Below are positions 13,908-19,978 of a stretch of 19,978 nt of DNA, one piece after another. The stretch covers positions 1 to 19,978 of the forward strand of contig DJWG01000095.1 in assembly GCA_002440945.1 (NCBI GenBank), in the 5' to 3' direction. Position 1 is the stretch's first letter. Each line of letters opens with the position of its first letter. The notes beneath the pieces are model-generated. The model searched no databases, had not been told where the DNA came from, and worked only from the letters and a program-made list of their open reading frames with translations. The translations under genes and the position numbers were made by a program. This DNA is from Rhodobacteraceae bacterium UBA6236 (GTDB lineage Bacteria; Pseudomonadota; Alphaproteobacteria; Rhodobacterales; Rhodobacteraceae).

Positions 13908-14963
13908 GTGACCCAGTTGAATGTCGTGCCTTTTGTCAGCGTCGACAACATGATGAAGCTCGTTCATGCCATCGGGATCGAACGGATGATGGTCGGGCTG
14001 GCAGACCGGATCGAGGCCGATTTCCGTCGCTGGCCCAGCTTCGACAAGACCCCTCGCATCGCCAGCCATTCGGACGTGGGGGTGATCGAGCTGATGCCGA
14101 CGTCGGACGGGCAGACCTACGGCTTCAAATATGTGAACGGCCACCCGACCAACATGAAGCGCGGGCTTCAGACCGTCACCGCCTTCGGTGTTCTGGCCGA
14201 AGTGGCGACGGGCTACCCGGTACTGTTAAGCGAGATGACCATCCTCACCGCGCTGCGGACCGCCGCCATGTCGGCGCTGGCGGCGCGCTATCTGGCGCCG
14301 AAAGGCGCCACCACGATGGCGCTGATCGGCAACGGATCGCAATCGGAATTCCAGGCGCTGGCCTTCCGGGCCATCTGCGGCATTTCCGAGGTGCGGCTTT
14401 ACGACCTGTCGCCCGAGGCCACGGCGAAATGCGCGCGCAATCTTGCCGGATCGGGGCTGCGGGTCGTTTCCTGCGGATCGGCAGAGGACGCGATCCTTGG
14501 CGCGCAAATCATCTCCACCGTCACCGCCGACAAGCAATATGCGACGATCCTGTCGGGCAACATGATCGGCCCCGGCGTCCACATCAACGCGGTGGGCGGC
14601 GACTGCCCCGGCAAGACCGAACTGGCCGGGGATATCCTGCTGCGGTCGGACATCTTCGTCGAATACCCGCCCCAGACCCGGATCGAGGGCGAGATCCAGC
14701 AACTTCCCCCCGACCACCCGGTGACCGAGCTTTGGCAGGTGATGACCGGCGCGGCAAAGGGGCGGCCCGACGCCGCCGCGATCACGCTTTTCGACAGCGT
14801 GGGCTTCGCGATCGAGGATTTCTCGGCCCTTTGCTACCTGCGCGAAAAGCTGACGGTGCTGCCCTTCTATGACCAACTGGACATGATCGCCGACCCGGAC
14901 GACCCGCGCGATCTTTACGGGATGCTTCTGCGCGCCAGCCCCGCAGAGGAAAAACGCGCCTGA
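13908..14963 (+). CDS. ocd: Ornithine cyclodeaminase
   Basis: Converts L-ornithine to L-proline and ammonia with bound NAD, completing arginine catabolism begun by the upstream arginase. The 351-residue protein has the substrate-side Lys74 in YGFKYVNGHP, the dinucleotide-binding loop LIGNGSQSEFQALA (about 139-152) and catalytic Asp232 in NAVGGDCPGKTEL, as in the Pseudomonas putida enzyme of the mu-crystallin family. The start is GTG 13908, 3 bp after the arginase stop, with GGAG in the end of arginase serving as ribosome site. Related alanine dehydrogenases and lysine cyclodeaminases exist, but the arginase neighbour and the length favour ornithine. No clear terminator follows; 140 bp separate it from gyrA. 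Confidence 0.94.
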   Translation: MTQLNVVPFVSVDNMMKLVHAIGIERMMVGLADRIEADFRRWPSFDKTPRIASHSDVGVIELMPTSDGQTYGFKYVNGHPTNMKRGLQTVTAFGVLAEVATGYPVLLSEMTILTALRTAAMSALAARYLAPKGATTMALIGNGSQSEFQALAFRAICGISEVRLYDLSPEATAKCARNLAGSGLRVVSCGSAEDAILGAQIISTVTADKQYATILSGNMIGPGVHINAVGGDCPGKTELAGDILLRSDIFVEYPPQTRIEGEIQQLPPDHPVTELWQVMTGAAKGRPDAAAITLFDSVGFAIEDFSALCYLREKLTVLPFYDQLDMIADPDDPRDLYGMLLRASPAEEKRA

Positions 14964-15019
14964 CCGCCTGTCGCGGGGCAAAATCCGGCCCGCCCGCCCC
15001 TGCAAACCGCCCGGCTTGC

Positions 15020-15048
15020 TTGCAGCGACCGGCGGTGGCCGGTATAGT
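15020..15048 (+). promoter_or_regulatory. Candidate sigma-70 promoter of gyrA
   Basis: TTGCAG (15020-15025), a 17-bp spacer and TATAGT (15043-15048) give the best promoter match in the window. The start would fall near 15055, leaving a leader of about 50 nt. The leader contains a small stem TGGCC/GGCCA (15065-15069 with 15074-15078, TTCA loop). Confidence 0.6.
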
Positions 15049-15103
15049 GCGCGCCAACTAGATATGGCCTTCAGGCCAGAGCAACCAAAGGGCGATACCC
15101 CCC

Positions 15104-17854
15104 GTGAGCGATACCCCCGACACCCCGGAAAACGAGGGCAAGGAACTCGTGCGCATGGCGCATTCCGGGCCCAGCATCTCGATCACCGAGGAAATGCGGA
15201 CCGCGTATCTGGATTACGCGATGAGCGTGATCGTCAGCCGCGCCATCCCCGACCTGCGCGACGGGTTGAAGCCGGTGCATCGCCGCGTGCTGTTCGCGAT
15301 GCACGAAACCGGCAACACCTTCGACAAACCCTACCGCAAGTCGGCACGACCCGTGGGCGACACGATGGGGAAATACCATCCCCACGGCGACGCCTCGATC
15401 TATGACGCGCTGGTCAGGATGGCGCAGGATTTTTCCATGTCGCTGCCGCTTCTGGATGGGCAAGGCAACTTCGGCTCGATGGACGGCGATAGCGCGGCGG
15501 CGATGCGCTATACCGAAGTGCGGATGCAGAAGGTCGCCAATTATCTGCTGGCCGACATCGACAAGGAAACCGTCGATTTCCAGCTGAACTATGACGGCAA
15601 GGACCGCGAGCCGACCGTCCTTCCGGCGCGCTTTCCGAACATGCTGGTCAACGGCGCGGGCGGCATCGCCGTGGGCATGGCCACGAACATCCCGCCCCAC
15701 AACCTGGGCGAGGTGGTCGATGCGACGCTGGCGCTGATCCAGAACCCGGACCTGTCCGCCGAAGAGATCATGGAGATCATCCCCGGCCCCGACTTCCCCA
15801 CGGGCGGCGTGATCCTGGGCCGTTCGGGCGCGCGCAAAGCCTATCTTGAGGGCCGCGGTTCGGTCATCCTGCGGGCCAAGACCCGGATCGAGGACATCCG
15901 CAAGGACCGTCCCGCGATCATCGTCGATGAAATCCCCTATCAGGTGAACAAGGCGGCGATGATCGAGAAGATCGCCGAACTGGTCCGCGACAAGAAGCTG
16001 GAAGGCATCGCCCATATCCAGGACGAAAGCGACCGCACCGGGGTCCGTGTCGTGATCGAACTGAAGCGCGACGCGACCGCCGAGGTGGTGCTGAACCAGC
16101 TTTTCCGTTTCACGCCGCTGCAAACCTCATTCGGCTGCAACATGCTGGCCCTGAACGGTGGCCGCCCCGAGCAGCTGACGCTGCGCGATTTCCTCACGCA
16201 TTTCATCACCTTCCGCGAAGAGGTGGTGGCGCGCCGCACGGCCTATGAACTCAGGAAGGCCCGCGAACGCAGCCATATCCTGTGTGGTCTGGCCGTCGCC
16301 GTGTCGAACGTGGATGAAGTGGTCGCCACGATCCGGTCTTCGGCCGATCCGGCCGAGGCGCGCGAACGCCTGATGACGCGGCGCTGGCCCGCCCATGACA
16401 TCGCGGAATATATCCGCCTGATCGACGATCCCAGCCACAAGATCAACGATGACGGCACTTACAACCTGTCGGAAATCCAGGCCCGCGCCATCCTCGACCT
16501 GCGGCTTCAGCGCCTGACCGCGATGGGCGTCAAGGAAATCACCGACGAACTGGAAGAACTGGCCGCCAAGATCAAGGATTACCTTGAAATCCTTGGTTCG
16601 CGCGAACGGATCATGGGCATCATCTCGGACGAGTTGCGCGAGGTGCGCGAACTGTTCGCCGTTCCGCGCCGGACCGAGATCACCGACTGGGCCGGCGATC
16701 TGGACGACGAAGACCTGATCGAACGCGAAGACATGGTCGTCACCATCACCTCCGGCGGCTACATCAAGCGCACGCCCCTGGCCGAATTCCGCAGCCAGCG
16801 GCGCGGCGGCAAGGGCCTGGCCAGCATGGCCACCAAGGAAGACGACGTGGTGACGACCCTGTTCGTCGCCAACACCCACACGCAGCTTCTGTTCTTCACT
16901 ACCGATGGCATGGTCTACAGCCTCAAATGCTGGCGCCTGCCGCTGGCGGGGCGCACCGCGAAGGGCAAGGCGATCATCAACATCCTGCCGATCCCGCAGG
17001 GCGTGTCGATCGCGGCGCTGATGCCGGTCGATGCGCCGGAAGCGGAATGGGATGATCTGCAGATCTTCTTCGCCACTTCGGAAGGCGACGTGCGCCGCAA
17101 CGCCCTGTCGGACTTCGCCAACGTGATGCGGAACGGCAAGATCGCCATGAAGCTTCCCGAAGGCGTCAGCCTTGTGAACGCCCGGATCTGCGGTGAAACC
17201 GACGATGTGATGCTGGTCACAGCGATGGGCCGCGCGATCCGCTTCCCGGTGCCCGAGGTGCGGATATTCAAGGGTCGCGATTCGACCGGCGTGCGCGGGA
17301 TCCGCCTGGCGGCCGGGGACCGGGTGGTCTCGATGTCGATCATCCGTCACTTCGAGGCCACGCCCGAAGAACGTGTGGCCTTCATCCGCATGAAGCGCGC
17401 CGTCATGGGCGCGACCGAGGACGAAACCCCCGAAGTGGACGAAGACGAAGCCTCGACCGAGGCCGGCCCGCTGCCGACCGAACGTTATGCCGAGATGTCG
17501 GCGGCCGAAGACCTGATCCTGACCGTGACCGCCAAAGGCCAGGGCAAGCTTTCCTCCAGCCACGACTACCCGGTGCGCGGGCGTGGCGGCCAGGGTGTGA
17601 CGGCCTTTGAAAAGTCCATGCGCGGCGGCCCGCTGGTCGCCTCCTTCCCGGTTGAATTCTCCGACCAGGTGATGCTGGCCACCTCGACCGGCCAATCGAT
17701 CCGCTGCCCCGTGGACGGGATCAGCTTCCGGTCGCGCTCTGCGGGCGGGGTCCGGGTCTTCGACACCGCCGTCGGTGAAGAGGTCGTGTCCGTCGCGCGC
17801 ATCGCCGAACAGGGTGATGATGAGGGTGAGGCCCCTGCCGACAACCAGGACTGA
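15104..17854 (+). CDS. gyrA: DNA gyrase subunit A
   Basis: Breakage-reunion subunit of gyrase, which with GyrB introduces negative supercoils. The 916-residue protein has the catalytic Tyr136 in [11 protein letters not shown], the winged-helix region [19 protein letters not shown] (79-96) and a complete C-terminal beta-pinwheel domain. The GyrA box QRRGGKG at 565-571 distinguishes it from ParC. An acidic stretch (about 768-788, [14 protein letters not shown]) lies between pinwheel blades, and the C-terminus is also acidic. At the quinolone-binding site the residues are GDASIYD, with Ala97 at the place of E. coli Ser83 and Asp101 at that of Asp87. The start is GTG 15104 with AAAGGG upstream; conserved sequence begins near residue 17. 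A strong terminator follows the stop. The long minus-strand frames across this gene are composition shadows. Confidence 0.98.
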   Translation: MSDTPDTPENEGKELVRMAHSGPSISITEEMRTAYLDYAMSVIVSRAIPDLRDGLKPVHRRVLFAMHETGNTFDKPYRKSARPVGDTMGKYHPHGDASIYDALVRMAQDFSMSLPLLDGQGNFGSMDGDSAAAMRYTEVRMQKVANYLLADIDKETVDFQLNYDGKDREPTVLPARFPNMLVNGAGGIAVGMATNIPPHNLGEVVDATLALIQNPDLSAEEIMEIIPGPDFPTGGVILGRSGARKAYLEGRGSVILRAKTRIEDIRKDRPAIIVDEIPYQVNKAAMIEKIAELVRDKKLEGIAHIQDESDRTGVRVVIELKRDATAEVVLNQLFRFTPLQTSFGCNMLALNGGRPEQLTLRDFLTHFITFREEVVARRTAYELRKARERSHILCGLAVAVSNVDEVVATIRSSADPAEARERLMTRRWPAHDIAEYIRLIDDPSHKINDDGTYNLSEIQARAILDLRLQRLTAMGVKEITDELEELAAKIKDYLEILGSRERIMGIISDELREVRELFAVPRRTEITDWAGDLDDEDLIEREDMVVTITSGGYIKRTPLAEFRSQRRGGKGLASMATKEDDVVTTLFVANTHTQLLFFTTDGMVYSLKCWRLPLAGRTAKGKAIINILPIPQGVSIAALMPVDAPEAEWDDLQIFFATSEGDVRRNALSDFANVMRNGKIAMKLPEGVSLVNARICGETDDVMLVTAMGRAIRFPVPEVRIFKGRDSTGVRGIRLAAGDRVVSMSIIRHFEATPEERVAFIRMKRAVMGATEDETPEVDEDEASTEAGPLPTERYAEMSAAEDLILTVTAKGQGKLSSSHDYPVRGRGGQGVTAFEKSMRGGPLVASFPVEFSDQVMLATSTGQSIRCPVDGISFRSRSAGGVRVFDTAVGEEVVSVARIAEQGDDEGEAPADNQD

Positions 17855-17890
17855 GTCGCCCCGGTCCTTCACAGATCGTTGAAAAAACGG

Positions 17891-17926
17891 AACCCGTCAT
17901 GCCCGGCATGGCGGGTTTTTTCTGTT
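17891..17926 (+). terminator. Rho-independent terminator of gyrA
   Basis: A 12-bp stem with one G-T pair (17891-17902 with 17906-17917, 3-nt loop) is followed by a T-run from 17916 to 17921, with a second one shortly after. An A-run at 17882-17887 precedes the stem, so it could also work on the minus strand. It lies 36 bp after the gyrA stop. A short GGGTC/GACCC stem (17931-17935, 17939-17943) follows. Confidence 0.92.
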
Positions 17927-18044
17927 TTTAGGGTCGATGACCCAAAATGAACACTTTTGAAACCAATGGCGGCCAATCTGGGCAGCGAAGAACGATCCAC
18001 AGACCACGGCGATTTTCATCACACTTCGGCAAGGGACATAAACG

Positions 18045-18221
18045 ATGGCACTGCTTGATACGCACGCACCCGAAACCCACGGCCCGGCGCAGATTCTGCG
18101 GTCGCTGCTGAAGGTGTTCAAGCCTGCCGCGCGCAAGACCAAGGCCGAAGCGATGGTGCAGAAGCGTCCAGAGCACGAAGCGAACTACATGGCCGATATC
18201 GGCATGGAAGTCGGCTTCTGA
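18045..18221 (+). CDS. Small 58-residue protein of unknown function
   Basis: ATG 18045 is preceded by AAGGGA about 9 bp upstream, a good ribosome site, and the frame runs 58 codons to TGA 18219-18221. The protein has a His/Pro-rich start (LDTHAPETHGP), an amphipathic segment ILRSLLKVF (17-25), a basic middle (KPAARKTKAEAMVQKR, 26-41) and a polar end (NYMADIGMEVGF). There is no signal peptide or membrane helix. I do not recognise a family; the arrangement recalls small basic alphaproteobacterial proteins of the DUF1127 type, but the motif is not there. It has its own 190-bp upstream space after the gyrA terminator and 123 bp before the DoxX gene, so it is probably a single transcription unit. 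Codon use agrees with neighbouring genes, which supports a real gene. Confidence 0.72.
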   Translation: MALLDTHAPETHGPAQILRSLLKVFKPAARKTKAEAMVQKRPEHEANYMADIGMEVGF

Positions 18222-18274
18222 TCGTTTTCCGGTTTCTGTGCGCAGGCGCAGGTTTCCCCTGATTTCTTGTGCAA

Positions 18275-18320
18275 TTGCCTGAAAAGCCTTTTGGCGCGAT
18301 ATTTGCGGCGCAACGCAAAT
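18275..18320 (+). promoter_or_regulatory. Candidate promoter and operator-like dyad of the DoxX gene
   Basis: TTGCCT (18275-18280), a 17-bp spacer and GATATT (18298-18303) form a plausible promoter. A perfect 7-bp inverted repeat ATTTGCG/CGCAAAT (18301-18307 and 18314-18320, 6-bp centre) covers the expected start point, as a repressor site would. Confidence 0.45.
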
Positions 18321-18344
18321 GCTAAAGCCAAGGGGCCTGCTGCA

Positions 18345-18722
18345 ATGGACAAACTTGCCTCCTTTGCGCCGCTTGCCGGTCGCATCCTCATCGCCATCAT
18401 CTTCCTGGTTTCGGGGTTCCAGAAAGCCGCCGATCCCGCCGGGACCGCCGCCTACATGGGCATGGTCGGATTGCCGGGCATCCTGGCCTGGCCAACGGCC
18501 ATCTTCGAACTGGCGCTGGGGGCCTCGCTGGTGCTGGGCTTCCAGGTCCGCATCATGGCGCTCTTGGGCGCCGGCTTCGCGATCCTGTCGGCGCTGATGT
18601 TCCATACGGACTTCGCCGACCAGATGCAGACCATCAACTTCATGAAGAACCTCGCGATGGCGGGTGGATTCCTTTACATCTTCGCCTTCGGCGCCGGCAC
18701 CTACGCCATCGACAAGCGCTGA
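18345..18722 (+). CDS. DoxX-family membrane protein
   Basis: A 125-residue protein with four predicted membrane helices (about residues 7-24, 45-63, 67-88 and 103-119) and the DoxX-type N-terminal pattern GRILIAIIFLVSGFQKAADPAGTAAYM. Other conserved parts are a LPGILAWPTAIFELALGASLVLG segment and FMKNLAMAGGFLYIFAFGAG near the end. The family includes the thiosulfate:quinone oxidoreductase subunit DoxD and many uncharacterised members; the specific substrate here cannot be inferred. ATG 18345 with AAGGGG about 9 bp upstream is chosen over the open frame from TTG 18267, because that extension crosses the predicted promoter and is not family-like. It appears to be a single gene; trmFO follows 63 bp later on the same strand. 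Confidence 0.88.
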   Translation: MDKLASFAPLAGRILIAIIFLVSGFQKAADPAGTAAYMGMVGLPGILAWPTAIFELALGASLVLGFQVRIMALLGAGFAILSALMFHTDFADQMQTINFMKNLAMAGGFLYIFAFGAGTYAIDKR

Positions 18723-18785
18723 TCCCGGCTTTTGGCCCGGACCGGACGCCCGGGCCGTCTTCTCTTGTGCGGCAAAAGCCCCTAA

Positions 18786-19978
18786 ATGGACGCCATGAAC
18801 GCACAACTCCACATCATCGGCGGCGGCATGGCCGGCTCCGAAGCCGCTTGGCAGGCCGCCCAGATGGGTGTGCAGGTCGTCCTTCACGAAATGCGGCCCC
18901 AGACCGGCACCTTCGCGCATCGCACCGGCGATTTCGCGGAAATGGTCTGTTCGAATTCCTTCCGGTCGGACGATGACGAACGCAATGCGGTGGGCCTTTT
19001 GCATTGGGAAATGCGTGCCGCAGGCGGGCTAATCATGGAAATGGCCACCCGCCACCGTCTGCCTGCCGGCGGCGCGCTGGCCGTCGACCGCGATCCCTTC
19101 GCCGCCAGCGTCACCGAACGGCTGCGGACCCACCCGAACATCAGCGTCCAGCCCGGCGAGATCACCGCCCTGCCCGAGGACGGCCACTGGATCATCGCCA
19201 CCGGCCCGCTGACCTCGGGCGCGCTGGCCGACAGCATCCGCACCGCGACAGGGGCAGAGTCGCTTGCTTTCTTTGATGCCATCGCCCCGATCGTCTATGC
19301 CGAAAGCGTGGACATGTCGGTCGCCTGGCGGCAATCGCGCTACGACAAGGGCGAGACCGAGGAAGAACGCACCGCCTACCTGAACTGCCCGATGGACAAG
19401 GCGCAGTATGAGGCTTTCATCGACGCGATGCTGGCGGCCGACAAGGCCCAGTTCCATGAAGGCGAGACGGCAGGCTATTTCGACGGCTGCCTGCCCGTCG
19501 AGGTGATGGCCGAACGCGGGCGCGAAACCCTGCGCTTTGGCCCGATGAAGCCCGTGGGCCTTACGAACCCGCACCGCCCCGACCAGAAGCCCTACGCCGT
19601 CGTGCAACTGCGCCGCGACAACGCGCTTGGCACACTTTACAATATCGTCGGCTTCCAGACCAAGATGAAGCACGGCGCCCAGGTCGAAGTGTTCCGAATG
19701 ATCCCCGGCCTTGAAAACGCCAGCTTCGCGCGGCTGGGCGGCATTCACCGCAATACCTTCCTGAACTCCCCGACGCTTCTGGATGACCGGATGCGATTGA
19801 AACTGCGGCCCAATATCCGGTTCACGGGCCAGATCACCGGGGTCGAGGGTTATGTCGAAAGCGCCGCGATGGGCCTTCTGGCCGGTCGCATGGCCGCAGC
19901 CGGGATTCTGGGCCGCGACCTGCCGCCGCCGCCCCCGGAAACTGCGATGGGAAGCCTGATCCATCACATCACCGGCGG
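18786..19978 (+). CDS. trmFO: TrmFO, folate-dependent tRNA (uracil-54-C5)-methyltransferase, 3' end missing
   Basis: Flavoprotein that makes the T-loop 5-methyluridine (m5U54) of tRNA with methylenetetrahydrofolate as carbon donor. The FAD-binding loop [13 protein letters not shown] begins near residue 10. The motifs [23 protein letters not shown] (nucleophile-region Cys55), [58 protein letters not shown] (Cys235), [10 protein letters not shown] and [16 protein letters not shown] are all present. The two cysteines correspond to those implicated in methyl transfer in bacterial TrmFO. The frame is open at the window edge after 397 codons; the family is about 435-450 residues. ATG 18786 and ATG 18795 are both possible starts, and neither has a strong ribosome site. 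The distant relative GidA (MnmG) is longer and lacks these motifs. Confidence 0.96.
   Translation, partial: MDAMNAQLHIIGGGMAGSEAAWQAAQMGVQVVLHEMRPQTGTFAHRTGDFAEMVCSNSFRSDDDERNAVGLLHWEMRAAGGLIMEMATRHRLPAGGALAVDRDPFAASVTERLRTHPNISVQPGEITALPEDGHWIIATGPLTSGALADSIRTATGAESLAFFDAIAPIVYAESVDMSVAWRQSRYDKGETEEERTAYLNCPMDKAQYEAFIDAMLAADKAQFHEGETAGYFDGCLPVEVMAERGRETLRFGPMKPVGLTNPHRPDQKPYAVVQLRRDNALGTLYNIVGFQTKMKHGAQVEVFRMIPGLENASFARLGGIHRNTFLNSPTLLDDRMRLKLRPNIRFTGQITGVEGYVESAAMGLLAGRMAAAGILGRDLPPPPPETAMGSLIHHITG

Noticed and set aside
12501..14144. A 547-codon minus-strand frame opposite arginase and part of the Lrp-type gene
   Set aside because: Composition shadow with no family motif. It runs through the divergent regulatory region and several strongly supported genes.
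15071..17872. Two long minus-strand open frames (about 350 and 581 codons) opposite gyrA
   Set aside because: They mirror the codon structure of gyrA in GC-rich DNA, are rich in His/Arg/Gln/Asp and resemble no family. gyrA is unmistakable on the + strand.
19029..19967. A 312-codon minus-strand frame opposite trmFO
   Set aside because: Antisense shadow of a well-supported gene, with no recognisable domain.

Overview
The window looks like chromosomal DNA of a GC-rich alphaproteobacterium, most likely of the Rhodobacteraceae/Paracoccaceae type. The reasons are strong G/C preference at third codon positions, an NDUFA12-type complex I subunit, a DUF2155 protein, folate-dependent TrmFO, a Hint-domain protein, and an accC-aat-DUF2155-mlaD-NDUFA12 neighbourhood that I recall from that group. 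Most of it is housekeeping sequence. I see no transposase, integrase, CRISPR array or phage gene.

Layout. 1-1792 (+): 3' part of accC, then aat. 1756-3018 (-): a compact operon of NDUFA12 subunit, mlaD-like MCE protein and DUF2155 protein, converging on aat. 3120-3707 (-): Hint-domain protein. 3708-4818: about 1.1 kb with no convincing gene but several inverted repeats. 4819-6606 (-): MsbA-like ABC exporter. 6992-10161 (+): secreted FecR-domain protein with an (EPPxP)n tail, followed by a CHASE2-class III nucleotide cyclase. 10166-10249 (-): tRNA-Leu(CAA). 10315-11172 (-): zinc metallopeptidase of the YpfJ/KPN_02809 family. 11335-12395 (+): YqaA/VTT membrane protein overlapping a DsbB-like oxidoreductase. 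12401-12850 (-): Lrp/AsnC regulator, divergent from arginase and ornithine cyclodeaminase (12972-14963, +). 15104-17854 (+): gyrA with a clear terminator. 18045-18221 (+): unrecognised 58-residue protein. 18345-18722 (+): DoxX-family protein. 18786-end (+): trmFO, cut by the window edge.

How the genes fit together. Arginase and ornithine cyclodeaminase form a short arginine to ornithine to proline route. The divergent Lrp-type gene is the obvious local regulator, and a 24-bp dyad lies between them. The FecR-like protein and the CHASE2 cyclase look like an envelope-sensing pair: a periplasmic partner and a membrane sensor that makes a cyclic nucleotide in the cytoplasm. The NDUFA12/MlaD/DUF2155 operon is devoted to the cell envelope and respiratory membrane.

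The items most worth a second look are the FecR/CHASE2 module with its TonB-like proline tail and intergenic hairpin, the structured gene-poor region at 3708-4818, the dyad upstream of arginase, the Ala-Ser pair in the GyrA quinolone region, and the small 58-residue protein.
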